DNA of 64,000 nt. Origin: Streptomyces sp. AP-93 (lineage in GTDB: Bacteria; Actinomycetota; Actinomycetes; Streptomycetales; Streptomycetaceae). Where the stretch lies: NCBI RefSeq assembly GCF_022808175.1, contig NZ_JALGBX010000018.1:1-64000 (forward strand), read 5' to 3'. This document shows positions 16,466 to 26,412 of the stretch, piece by piece (the stretch's first letter is position 1; the number at the start of each line of letters is the position of its first letter). Both the position numbers and the translations under genes were made by a program. Below the pieces are notes generated by a model, which worked only from the letters and a program-made list of their open reading frames with translations, was not told the DNA's origin and searched no databases.

Positions 16466-16538
16466 GGTGAGTGACGGGACTTGAACCCGCGGCCACCTGG
16501 ACCACAACCAGGTGCTCTACCAACTGAGCTACACCCAC
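16466..16538 (-). tRNA. tRNA-His (anticodon GTG)
   Basis: On the minus strand the sequence folds as a tRNA: acceptor GTGGGTG pairs with CACTCAC, the D-arm has AGCTCAGTTGGTAGAGC, the anticodon stem CTGGT/..CCAGG encloses TTGTGGT with anticodon GTG, and the T-arm has GGTTCAAGTCC. The discriminator base is C, as required for His tRNA (paired with G-1). CCA is not encoded. Confidence 0.95.
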
Positions 16539-16734
16539 CACGAAGGGCGGCGGACCACCCGTTCGATGTGCAAGCACAGCATAGCTGATCAGCGGGGTGC
16601 TCCCGCGACGGCTTTTCCGGCGACCCGGCCTGCGACCCGGCGACCCGGCCCTGCGACCCGCCGACCCGGCCGCCGCCCCGGCTCCGGGCGGGGGCGCAGG
16701 CAACCCCGCGGCCCGGATCCTCATCCCTACCCGT

Positions 16735-17892
16735 ATGGGACCAAACCGACTGACCGGGCTGGACGCCGCCCGCGGCATGGCCGTCCTCGGCATGTTCGCC
16801 GTGCACGTCGGCCCGCCGCCCACGCCCGAGGGGCCCGGCTGGCTGCTCGTCGCCGCCGACGGCCGGGCACCCGCCGTCTTCACCCTCATCGCCGGGTTCT
16901 CCCTCGCGCTCGCCCGCGCCCGCTCCGCCGGACCCCCGCCCCTGCGGGCCACCTTGACCCGCTGCGCGATCCTCGCCGCGCTCGGCCTGTGCCTCGCCGC
17001 GCTCTCGCCCGGCATCCTCGTGATCCTGGCCTTCTACGCCGTCTACTTCCTGGCCGCCGAACCCTTCACCCGGCTGCGCACCCGCACCCTGACGGCCGTC
17101 GCCGGCGCCTCGGTGGTGCTGGGCCCGGTCCTCTCGTACCTCCTGGGCCCGGCCCTGGGGCTGCGCACCGGCGGGCGCGGTGCCACACCCGTCCCCGCCG
17201 ACCTGGCGAGCTGGGCGGGGGCCGGGGGGATGCTGCGGGAGCTGCTGCTCTCGGGCGCGTACCCGCTGCTCACCTACTTCCCGTACATCCTGGCCGGCAT
17301 GGCCCTGGGCCGCCTCGCCGACCTGCGGAGCCGGCGGTCGCTGCGGCTGCTGACCGGCTACGGGGCGGCGGCCGCCGTCGCCGGCTACGGCGCCTCCTGG
17401 CTCGCGCTGGGACCCGGGGGCCGGCGCGGGCCGCTGCTGGAGGCCGTCGCGCGGGAGCACCCCTGGGCGGCGGCGGAGCCCGACCCGGTCGCGGCCGTAC
17501 TGGCGGAGCAGTTCGGTGCCGTTCCCAGCACCTCCTGGGACTGGCTGCTGGTGGCCGGCCCCTACAGCCAGACCCCGCTGGAGACCCTCGGCAACTCCGG
17601 GGTCGGGGCGGCCCTCATAGGCCTGCTCGCCCTGGCCGCCCACGGCGCGGGACGGGCGGCGACGCGGCTGCTGCGGCCGCTCGCCGCCGTCGGCGCGATG
17701 GCCCTGACGGTGTACGTGGCGCACGCGCTCGCGCTGGCGGTGTTCCTGCGGGGCTGGAGCGGGTGGGGCGTGCTGGCCGCGTTCTCGGGGGTCGCGGTGA
17801 TCGCGTGCCTGGCCTGGGGTCACTTCCTGCGCGGTACGGAGCTGCGGCGGGGGCCGCTGGAGTGGGCGCTGCGGGCGGTGACCCCGGCGTGA
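16735..17892 (+). CDS. Multi-pass membrane protein, DUF418/DUF1624-like
   Basis: This 385-residue protein has about 9-10 hydrophobic helices. The N-terminal RLTGLDAARGMAVLGMFAVHVG matches the start of the DUF1624/heparan-acetyltransferase-like and DUF418 membrane families. The C-terminus (LEWALRAVTP preceded by FLRGTELRRGPLEW) has the usual DUF418 ending. These proteins are thought to be acyltransferase-like membrane enzymes; the substrate is unknown. The ATG at 16735 sits directly before the conserved N-terminus. The tRNA gene is divergent, 196 bases upstream. Confidence 0.75.
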   Translation: MGPNRLTGLDAARGMAVLGMFAVHVGPPPTPEGPGWLLVAADGRAPAVFTLIAGFSLALARARSAGPPPLRATLTRCAILAALGLCLAALSPGILVILAFYAVYFLAAEPFTRLRTRTLTAVAGASVVLGPVLSYLLGPALGLRTGGRGATPVPADLASWAGAGGMLRELLLSGAYPLLTYFPYILAGMALGRLADLRSRRSLRLLTGYGAAAAVAGYGASWLALGPGGRRGPLLEAVAREHPWAAAEPDPVAAVLAEQFGAVPSTSWDWLLVAGPYSQTPLETLGNSGVGAALIGLLALAAHGAGRAATRLLRPLAAVGAMALTVYVAHALALAVFLRGWSGWGVLAAFSGVAVIACLAWGHFLRGTELRRGPLEWALRAVTPA

Positions 17893-17911
17893 CGCGAAGC
17901 CCTGCGGGGCC

Positions 17912-18106
17912 TGTCCCCTACCCGCCCTTCCCCCGTTCCCCGGGGCTGCGCCCCGGACCCGATGCCGCGTGCGGCGCCGTTGCCGGGGGCCGGCCCCCGG
18001 ACCCCGCGCCTCAAACGCCGGCGAGGCTGAATCTTCAGCCCGTCCGGCGTTTGAGGACCGGGTCTGGGCGGAGCCCAGGGAACGGCGGAAGGGCGGGTAG
18101 GGGACA
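17912..18106. repeat. Palindromic intergenic repeat, copy 1
   Basis: Outer arms TCCCCTACCCGCCCTT and AAGGGCGGGTAGGGGA enclose inner arms CCTCAAACGCCGG (18009-18021) and CCGGCGTTTGAGG (18044-18056). The element fills the gap between the membrane protein and the M24 peptidase. At least three further copies occur in the window. It probably folds as a long cruciform or bidirectional terminator. Confidence 0.8.
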
Positions 18107-18189
18107 AGACCCGCGAAGCGGGCAGGGCGGGGGCGGGGTGATCGGCGCGGCCCCCTGCCGTCCGGGGCGGGGCGCGGGAGGATCCCGTC

Positions 18190-19311
18190 ATGGACCATGA
18201 CTCCGATCCCTTCACCGCCGCCGACTACGCCGCCCGGATGGCCGCCGCCGCGCAGGCCGCCGCCGACGCGGGGCTGGCCGGCCTGCTGGTCGCCCCCGGG
18301 CCCGACCTGGCCCACCTCACCGGGTACCGGCCCGTCGACACCGAGCGGATGACCCTGCTCGTCCTCGCCGCCGGGCAGGACCCCGTCCTCGTCGTCCCCG
18401 CGCTGGAAGCCCCCGACGCGGCGAAGTCCCCCGGCGCGGGCGCGCTGACCCTGCGGGACTGGGCCGACGGGAAGAACCCGTACGCCGTGACCTCCCCGCT
18501 GCTGGACGCGGCCGGCCGCTTCGGGGTCAGCGACAACGCCTGGGCGCTGCATCTGCTGGGACTGCAGAGGGCGTTGCCGACGACCTCGTACGTCTCGCTG
18601 ACCGATGCGCTGCCGATGCTGCGCGCGGTCAAGGACGCGCGCGAGCTGGCCCGGCTCGCGGCGGCCGGCGAGGCGGCGGACGCCGCGTACGCCCAGATCC
18701 TCCATGTCCCCTTCGCCGGGCGCCGGGAGAGCGACCTCGCCGCCGACCTGGCCGCGCTGCTGCGCGTGCACGGCCACTCCCAGGTGGACTTCACCGTCGT
18801 CGGCTCCGGCCCGAACGGCGCCAACCCGCACCACGAGGCCGGTGACCGGGTCATCGAGCACGGGGACATGGTGGTCCTCGACTTCGGCGGCCTCAAGCAC
18901 GGCTACGGCTCCGACATCTCCCGTACCGTCCACGTCGGCGAGCCCACCGAGGAAGAGCAGCGCGTCCACGACATCGTCCGCGAGGCCCAGTTGGCGGGCG
19001 TGGCGGCGGCCCGGCCGGGGGCCGCCTGCCAGGACGTGGACCGGGCGGCCCGCGCGGTGATCACGGAGTTCGGATACGGCGAGCAGTTCATCCACCGCAC
19101 GGGCCACGGCATCGGCGTCACCACGCACGAGCCGCCGTACATGGTGGAAGGGGAGGAGCAGGTCCTCGTCCCCGGCATGTGCTTCTCCGTGGAGCCGGGG
19201 ATCTACCTCCCGGGGCGGTTCGGGGTCCGCATCGAGGACATCATCACGGTCACCGAGAACGGCTGCCGCAGCTTCAACAACGCCTCCCGGGAGCTGGCCG
19301 TCGTGGAGTAG
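18190..19311 (+). CDS. M24-family peptidase (Xaa-Pro aminopeptidase/dipeptidase)
   Basis: This 373-residue pita-bread metallopeptidase has all five metal ligands visible: VVLDFGG and SDISRTVHVG (two Asp), HRTGHGIG (His), SVEPGIYLP (Glu) and VRIEDIITV (Glu). An N-terminal creatinase-type domain of about 130 residues precedes it. It cleaves N-terminal residues next to proline or dipeptides Xaa-Pro; the exact specificity is not readable. There is no signal, so it is cytoplasmic. GGGAGGATCC lies just upstream of the ATG. Confidence 0.88.
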   Translation: MDHDSDPFTAADYAARMAAAAQAAADAGLAGLLVAPGPDLAHLTGYRPVDTERMTLLVLAAGQDPVLVVPALEAPDAAKSPGAGALTLRDWADGKNPYAVTSPLLDAAGRFGVSDNAWALHLLGLQRALPTTSYVSLTDALPMLRAVKDARELARLAAAGEAADAAYAQILHVPFAGRRESDLAADLAALLRVHGHSQVDFTVVGSGPNGANPHHEAGDRVIEHGDMVVLDFGGLKHGYGSDISRTVHVGEPTEEEQRVHDIVREAQLAGVAAARPGAACQDVDRAARAVITEFGYGEQFIHRTGHGIGVTTHEPPYMVEGEEQVLVPGMCFSVEPGIYLPGRFGVRIEDIITVTENGCRSFNNASRELAVVE

Positions 19312-19354
19312 GCGCGGCAGCGCGAGGCGACCTCCGCCGCCTCCTCGCCGGGGC

Positions 19355-20134
19355 TCAGGCCCCGGCGAGGACCAGGCGGTAGCCGTAGTCGACGCTCTCC
19401 CGCTCCAGCAGGGCGGCGTGGCGCCGCTGCCACGCCCCCGACCGCAGGTCCTCGCGCAGCCGGGCGATCGCCGGCTCCACGACGGAGGCCGGCAGGCTCG
19501 CGAAGGTGGAGCCGGCAGCCCGTACGACCGGATCGAGGTAGGACTCGGGCCGGCGCCAGAAGGCGGCCCGGAAACCGTCGGTGAAATCGTGCGGGACGGG
19601 GAAGGGCAGCACGGTGTGCGCGTCCAGCGCCCCGGTCACCACGGACAGCGGGGTGAAGGTGGCGTGCTCCCGCGCCCCGACCTCCGGCAGGTACTCCTCG
19701 AAGAGCCACAGCTCCGTCACGTGCTCCGGATCCCAGGTGAAGACGGCCTGGCGCCGGGAGACCCGCCGCAGCTCCGCCAGACCGCGCGCGGGGTCCGGCC
19801 AGTGGTGGACGGTCATCACCGCCATCGCGGCGTCGAACGCCCCGTCGGCGAAGGGCAGTTGATCCGCTCCGGCCCTGACCTTGCGGGTCCCCGGGTGCTG
19901 GTCGAGCATGACGCGGGACGGGTCCACGGCCGTCACCTCGCGATCCTGCGGCTCGTACGAACCGGCGCCCGCGCCCACGTTGACGACGGTCCGGGCGTCC
20001 CCCAGCGCCTCCGCGATCAGCGCGGCCAGCCGGGGATCGGGCCGCCGGACCTCCCGGTAGCCCACCCCGATCCGGTCGTACGTGGCGGCGTGTCCGCCCC
20101 CGGCCGCGGACGTTCCGGCAGATTCGATCTTCAT
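19355..20134 (-). CDS. Class I SAM-dependent methyltransferase
   Basis: This 259-residue protein shows AdoMet-binding motif I VVNVGAGAGSYEP (about residue 50), the acidic residue after it in TAVDPS, and FADGAFDAAMAVMTVHHWPDPARGLAELRRV, typical of Methyltransf_11 enzymes. The C-terminal half is unassigned. The substrate is unknown; small molecules are usual for the family. It converges with the M24 peptidase gene. Confidence 0.8.
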   Translation of the reverse strand: MKIESAGTSAAGGGHAATYDRIGVGYREVRRPDPRLAALIAEALGDARTVVNVGAGAGSYEPQDREVTAVDPSRVMLDQHPGTRKVRAGADQLPFADGAFDAAMAVMTVHHWPDPARGLAELRRVSRRQAVFTWDPEHVTELWLFEEYLPEVGAREHATFTPLSVVTGALDAHTVLPFPVPHDFTDGFRAAFWRRPESYLDPVVRAAGSTFASLPASVVEPAIARLREDLRSGAWQRRHAALLERESVDYGYRLVLAGA

Positions 20135-20185
20135 GGGCCGATCCCACCAGACGGCCCCGGGCCCCCGCGACCGGGTTTACGGGCC

Positions 20186-22033
<1,848 letters not shown>

Positions 22034-22145
22034 GGACGGTCCCCTCGTCTGGCGGCGCTACCCCAACCTGCGTGTCCGGGCCATCATCCCCGGCCGGGCG
22101 CGGGAGTTCTGGACACTCTGCCCCCGACAGGCCGACAATCACCTG

Positions 22146-22709
22146 GTGACGTCGAGTTTCGAGTTCTCCGCCTTCCCCGCCCCGCGGCTCTCCGATGCCG
22201 AGCGCGACCGCGCCCTGGGCCAGCTCAGGGAGGGTGCCGCCGTCGGCAAGCTGTCGCACGACACCTTCCTGCGCCGCATGGAACTCGCCCTCGTCGCCCG
22301 CCGTTCCGAGGACCTCGCCGTGCTCACCGCGGACCTGGAGGGCCGGGAGGGCGCGGAGAGCCCGTGGACCCGTCGGCTGTTCGGCTGGGTGGGGCGGGTC
22401 TCGGCGGTGTCCGTGGGCGTACGGCGGGCCTGGGCCGTGGAGAAGCTGCCGACGCTGCTCCTCCCGCACCCGAGCGCCGGACCGCTGCGGATCGGCCGCG
22501 ACCCGGGCAACGGGCTGCGCCTGAGCCACGAGACCGTGTCGCGGGCCCACGCGGAACTGGGCATCCGGGACGGGGTCTGGGTGGTCCGGGACCTCGGCTC
22601 CACGAACGGGACCACGGTCAACGGGCGCCGGGTGACGGGCTCGGCGGTGGTGCGGGACGGGGACCAGATCGGCTTCGGCCGGATGAGCTTCCGGCTGTCG
22701 GGCGGCTGA
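22146..22709 (+). CDS. DUF1707 and FHA domain protein
   Basis: This 187-residue protein starts at a GTG. Residues about 15-65 are a DUF1707 domain (LSDAERDRALGQLREGAAVGKLSHDTFLRRM), and residues about 110-185 are an FHA phosphothreonine-binding domain with the core RIGRDPGNGL, SHETVSRAHAEL and DLGSTNGTTVNG. FHA proteins bind targets phosphorylated by Ser/Thr kinases. The combination is common in Streptomyces but its partner is not known. It is divergent from treZ with a 112-base gap. Confidence 0.85.
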   Translation: MTSSFEFSAFPAPRLSDAERDRALGQLREGAAVGKLSHDTFLRRMELALVARRSEDLAVLTADLEGREGAESPWTRRLFGWVGRVSAVSVGVRRAWAVEKLPTLLLPHPSAGPLRIGRDPGNGLRLSHETVSRAHAELGIRDGVWVVRDLGSTNGTTVNGRRVTGSAVVRDGDQIGFGRMSFRLSGG

Positions 22710-22958
22710 GGATCCGGGCGGAGGCCCGGGTGTGCGGGGCGCGGGCGGGGAGCGGTCGCAGGCCCGCCCCCGGGACCCGGTTGCCGGGGGGATCGGGCCG
22801 TGCGGAGCATGTCACCGGGTTTCTCCCCGGAGGCCCCGGCTTTCAGGCCGGGGAGCAATGGGTCCTTGGGGCGGAGGCGCGGAGCGCCGGAGTTCGGTTC
22901 GTATCTCGTCTGACCTGTGCTTTCGGTTGTTGTCAGTGGGCGGGGCTAGGTTGTTGGG

Positions 22959-24188
22959 ATGGTGACGACACCGATCGTGGGGGATGCCGGGCATGCCCGG
23001 TGGACGTTCCGCGTCCGCGTGTCGTCCACCGCGCTCGCCACCCTGATGGCGGAGTGGGATCGATGCCGGTGGATCTGGAACGAGTGCTGCGCGAAGTCGA
23101 AGCAGACGCACCTGTGGAACAAGCGCCGGCCCGAGGGCGTGGACAAGCAGACGTGTGGTCCGGGGCAGCTCGACAAGATGCTGACCGAGGGCCGCAAGAC
23201 GAACACCTGGCTCCGTGAGGGCTCCAGCGTTCCGCAGCAGCAGTTGATCCGGGATTTCGGGAAGTCCCGGGCCAAGGCGCAGAAGGATATTAAGGACCGG
23301 TTGCCGGTGCGGCAGCGGGCCGGTATGCCGAAGTGGAAGAAGAAGCGGGAAGCGCTGCCGTCTCTCAACTACACCCAGCGCGGATTCCGCTTGAAGGACG
23401 GCCGCCTGTACCTGGCGGGCGGGATCGCCCTGACGGTGGTGTGGTCGCGGAACCTTCCCGCCGGCCCGTCCAGCGTGCGCGTGTATCAGGACAGTCTCGG
23501 GCACTGGTACTGCTCGTTCGTCGTCCCGACCGAAGCCCAGCCGCTCCCGGAGACGGGTGCGGTGATCGGGATCGACTGGGGTGTGAGGGAGACGGCGACC
23601 ACCACCAGCGACGACCACGACCTCCCGCACGCCGAGCACGGCAAGAAGGCGGCTGCTGGGCTCGCCCGCTGTCAGCGGATGATGGCGCGCCGTAAGCCGG
23701 CGAAGGGCAAGCCCGGCTCGAAGAGGTACCAGGCGGCGAAGAAGCTGACGGCGAAGCTGCACAAGAAGGTCGCCCGTCAGCGCCAGGACACCGGCCGCAA
23801 GTGGGCCAAGTCCGTCGTCCGCGACCATGATGCTCTGGCGGTGGAGGACTTCCGTCCGAAGTTCCTTGCCAAGTCCACCATGGCCAAGAAGGCCGCCGAC
23901 GCGGCGATCGGAGCCACCAAGACGGCCCTGGTCGAGATGGGCCGAAAGCACGGACGGACCGTGTACCTGGTACACCCCGCGCACACCACCATGGACTGCG
24001 CGCAGTGCGGAGCGAGAACCAAGCACGCACTACCTCTCTCAGAACGAACCTACGCCTGCACCGCGTGCGGAGCCGTGTCCCCCAGGGACAAGAACTCCGC
24101 CCGCGTGATGCTGGTCCGGGCTGGTCTCAACCCGGCTGGTGCTGATCGTGGAAGACCAGGTGGGGCGCTGCCCCGCCTGGCAGCGTGA
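22959..24188 (+). CDS. tnpB: TnpB RNA-guided nuclease (IS605 OrfB)
   Basis: This 409-residue TnpB has an N-terminal OrfB helix-turn-helix region (WDRCRWIWNECC), a WED-like part and a RuvC nuclease with its three acidic residues: Asp in VIGIDWGVRE, Glu in ALAVEDFRPK, and Asp in SPRDKNSARVM. A zinc ribbon lies between the last two (CAQCGARTKH and CTACGA). All key residues are present, so it may be active. TnpB proteins are known to cut DNA guided by an omega RNA made from the right end of the element, which helps keep the element in place. The 3' end encodes Pro/Gly-rich residues over the omega-RNA region. Confidence 0.93.
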   Translation: MVTTPIVGDAGHARWTFRVRVSSTALATLMAEWDRCRWIWNECCAKSKQTHLWNKRRPEGVDKQTCGPGQLDKMLTEGRKTNTWLREGSSVPQQQLIRDFGKSRAKAQKDIKDRLPVRQRAGMPKWKKKREALPSLNYTQRGFRLKDGRLYLAGGIALTVVWSRNLPAGPSSVRVYQDSLGHWYCSFVVPTEAQPLPETGAVIGIDWGVRETATTTSDDHDLPHAEHGKKAAAGLARCQRMMARRKPAKGKPGSKRYQAAKKLTAKLHKKVARQRQDTGRKWAKSVVRDHDALAVEDFRPKFLAKSTMAKKAADAAIGATKTALVEMGRKHGRTVYLVHPAHTTMDCAQCGARTKHALPLSERTYACTACGAVSPRDKNSARVMLVRAGLNPAGADRGRPGGALPRLAA

Positions 24189-24253
24189 GCTAGAAATCCC
24201 CGATCAGCCCTGGAGGGTGAGGAATCCCCTCCCTTCAGGGAGGGGAGGATTCA
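24110..24253 (+). ncRNA. Candidate omega RNA scaffold at the tnpB 3' end
   Basis: In the family the guide RNA overlaps the tnpB 3' end and runs through the right-end hairpin, with the guide taken from the flanking DNA. Here this would be the last part of tnpB, the stop region and the hairpin 24226-24245. The guide would start about 24,254 and read into the GNAT gene. The 5' border is inferred. Confidence 0.4.
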
Positions 24254-24256
24254 ATC

Positions 24257-24727
24257 ATGGAACACACGTCTGCCGCCCCCGTCGTACGGCCCGCGCGCCC
24301 CGAGGACCTGCCCCGCCTGGTCGAGCTCATGCGCGAGCACATGGTGTACGAGAGGTCCGCGCCCCGCCCGGCCCCCCTCGCCGACCGGCTCGGCGCGCAG
24401 CTGTTCGCCGACGGGGCCCGGCTGTGGGTGCTGCTGGCCGAGACCCCGCGGGGCGAGGTCGCCGGGTACGCCGCCTGCTCGGCCGAGTTCTCCTTCTGGG
24501 AGGCCCGCCACTATCTCCACATGGACTGCCTCTACCTGGCCGAGGAGGCCCGCGGACACGGCCTCGGCGCCGCCCTGATGGACGGGGTGGCCGCGCTCGC
24601 GCGCGAGCTGGGCCTCGGCCACGTCGAGTGGCAGACGCCCGACTGGAACGAGGGCGCGATCCGCTTCTACGACCGGCTCGGGGTCACCGGCAAGCCGAAG
24701 CTCCGGTACGCCCTGCCGGTGGAGTAG
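24257..24727 (+). CDS. GNAT-family N-acetyltransferase
   Basis: This 156-residue protein has the GNAT fold: VVRPARPEDLPRLVELM at the N-terminus, YLHMDCLYLAEEARGHGLGAALMDGVAALA with the acetyl-CoA binding RGHGLG loop, and WNEGAIRFYDRLGV. The substrate is unknown. Its start is 4 bases after the presumed right end of the TnpB element, and the hairpin arm GGGAGGGGAGGA is its only plausible ribosome binding site (8 bases from the ATG). The gene may therefore now depend on the element for translation. Confidence 0.85.
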   Translation: MEHTSAAPVVRPARPEDLPRLVELMREHMVYERSAPRPAPLADRLGAQLFADGARLWVLLAETPRGEVAGYAACSAEFSFWEARHYLHMDCLYLAEEARGHGLGAALMDGVAALARELGLGHVEWQTPDWNEGAIRFYDRLGVTGKPKLRYALPVE

Positions 24728-24762
24728 CCCGCGCCGGTTGCCCCCCCGCTGACGGCCGCCGC

Positions 24763-26025
24763 CTACCGGCCCGCCGCCACGAGCCGGTCGTAGGCCGCCA
24801 GGACGACCCGCGACTGGTGCTCCACCTGCGTGGCCACCGGGACCCAGCGCGCCTGGAAGCGGTCCGCGAACTCCTCGCACCAGCCCGTCACGAGCCGGTC
24901 CACGGCCGGCGCCGCCGGCTGCCCCTGGGCGCGCAGCACCCGGAGCAGCATCGCCGCGGCGCGCAGCGAGAGCCGCCGTCCGAAGGCGTCGATGCTCCCG
25001 ATGTACGCCGCCGTCGCCTCGGCGGGAGCCCCGGGGCCCGTCCACTCGGCGGTGATCCGGGGGATCAGCGCGAGCGTCCAGTCCACGGCGCGCAGCAGGG
25101 CCGCGGCGGCCGGGTCCGTACCGTCGGCCGCGCCTCCCCTCAGGGCCGCCACCTGCGCGGCGTCGGCGGTGAGCCGGCCGGCCAGGATGCGCAGGGCGGC
25201 GCGGGGGTCGGGGTGCGGGGCCGGGTCGTCGACCAGGTCCGAGGCCCACATGGGGACTTCGACGATCGCGGTGGTGCCGGCGTGGCGGTGGGCGTGGTAC
25301 CAGGTGCTGAGCCGGGTGTCCTCGGGGTGGAACGGCCCGTCGTCCGTGGTCCCGGGCTCGGGCATCACGAAGATCCCCGCCCCCGGCGAGGGCCATCCCG
25401 AGGCGTCGGAGGCGCTGGTCTCGACCGGAATGCGCAGCTCGGCGGCCGATTTGCCGAAGGGCTCCGCGAGGCCGGGTATGTCCCGGGTCAGCTGCACCCA
25501 GGAGCCGCCGAGATCGGTGCCGTGCAGGGAGACCTGGAGGGCGGGCCGGAGCTCGTCGATGAGCCGGGTCAGGGCGAGGGTCTCGGGCGGCAGACGGTCC
25601 GGGGGCAGTAAAGACGGCGCCCACTCGGGCTGTTCGGGGCCGGGCGGCCGGAAGAAGTTCCGGTGGTAGTCGAGCAGGGAGTACGGGCGGGGAGTGCGGT
25701 GCAGGGCCGCGCCGTCGGGGTCGGCGCAGAGCAGGAAGTGCCAGGCCGCTCCTGCGGGGGGTACGCGGATCAGGTGGCGGGCGAGCGCGAGGGCGGTGGC
25801 CCCGCCGACGGGCTCGTTGGCGTGGGCGCCGGCGACGACGAGCACGGCGTGGGTGGCGTCGGCCCCGACGGAGAGCAGCCACAGGGGTTCCCCGGCCCGG
25901 GACGCGCCGATCTGGCGGAGCCGGGCGAGGGCGGGGTGTTCATCGGCCAGGGCGCGGGCGGCCAGGGCCAGTTCGTGAGGGGTGGGGTAGCACATGTCAC
26001 GGATGAGGGTCACAAGTGATCCCAT
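24763..26025 (-). CDS. M14-family zinc carboxypeptidase
   Basis: This 420-residue protein has the M14 zinc site: His and Glu in GAHANEPVGG and the third His in LQVSLHGTDLGG, with a likely catalytic Glu in TAIVEVPMW. No signal peptide is visible, so it is probably cytoplasmic. A C-terminal helical region of ~150 residues is additional. The start is uncertain; the ATG at 26025 and a GTG or ATG within the next 12 codons are possible. The substrate may be a peptide or a cell-wall fragment. Confidence 0.78.
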   Translation of the reverse strand: MGSLVTLIRDMCYPTPHELALAARALADEHPALARLRQIGASRAGEPLWLLSVGADATHAVLVVAGAHANEPVGGATALALARHLIRVPPAGAAWHFLLCADPDGAALHRTPRPYSLLDYHRNFFRPPGPEQPEWAPSLLPPDRLPPETLALTRLIDELRPALQVSLHGTDLGGSWVQLTRDIPGLAEPFGKSAAELRIPVETSASDASGWPSPGAGIFVMPEPGTTDDGPFHPEDTRLSTWYHAHRHAGTTAIVEVPMWASDLVDDPAPHPDPRAALRILAGRLTADAAQVAALRGGAADGTDPAAAALLRAVDWTLALIPRITAEWTGPGAPAEATAAYIGSIDAFGRRLSLRAAAMLLRVLRAQGQPAAPAVDRLVTGWCEEFADRFQARWVPVATQVEHQSRVVLAAYDRLVAAGR

Positions 26026-26125
26026 TCCCGCCGCGAGCCTGCCCTAGCCGTCTTAGCCCGGCCCGGGCGCCGCCCGGCGCCGGCGGCCCGCGCTGCGCCG
26101 GGAACCGCCGTGCCGTCGCATACTG

Positions 26126-26173
26126 TGCCGCTGCCGCTGCCGCTGCCGCTGCCGCTGCCGCTGCCGCTGCCGC
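26126..26173. repeat. Hexanucleotide microsatellite (TGCCGC)8
   Basis: Eight perfect tandem TGCCGC units lie in the gap between the carboxypeptidase and treY, directly before palindromic repeat copy 2. No gene is disrupted. The array is likely to vary in length between strains. Confidence 0.95.
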
Positions 26174-26184
26174 TGCGCGGAGCC

Positions 26185-26351
26185 GTCCCCTACCCGCCCT
26201 TCCCCCGTTCCCCGGGCTCCGCCCGGACCCGCGCCTCAAACGCCGGCGAGGCTGGATGCGGCCGGACGGGCTGGAAATCCAGCCCGTCCGGCGTTTGAGG
26301 ACCGGGGTCTGGGGCGGAGCCCCAGGAAACGGCGAAAGGGCGGGGCGGGGA
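26185..26351. repeat. Palindromic intergenic repeat, copy 2
   Basis: It has the same layout as copy 1: TCCCCTACCCGCCCTTCCCC on the left, inner arms CCTCAAACGCCGG (26234-26246) and CCGGCGTTTGAGG (26288-26300), and a diverged right arm AAAGGGCGGGGCGGGGAG. GGCTGGA/TCCAGCC extends the inner stem. With the microsatellite it fills the 387-base gap before treY. Confidence 0.8.
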
Positions 26352-26412
26352 GTAGCTCCGCGCAGCGGCCTGCCGTGCCGCCGCCGCGGCGGCGGAAGCC
26401 CGCCCCGGGGAG

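Larger units (their letters stand above)
22834..24253 (+). mobile_element. TnpB-only IS605/IS1341-like element
   Basis: The element is defined by a left-end hairpin CCCCGGC/GCCGGGG (22834-22853, loop TTTCAG) and a right-end hairpin CCCCTCCC/GGGAGGGG (24226-24245, loop TTCA) followed by AGGATTCAA. Both are typical of the subterminal hairpins of IS200/IS605-family ends. It carries tnpB only and no tnpA, so it would need a transposase in trans. The exact termini and target site are inferred. Confidence 0.75.

Noticed and set aside
16459..19128. Long minus-strand frame covering the membrane protein and M24 genes
   Set aside because: Antisense to two recognised genes and runs through the tRNA and repeat; no domain.
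22034..22145. Additional small gene between treZ and the FHA gene
   Set aside because: A 112-base divergent promoter gap with no start and SD pair.
26126..26173. CRISPR-like array
   Set aside because: It is a contiguous 6-base microsatellite without spacers; no cas gene is near.
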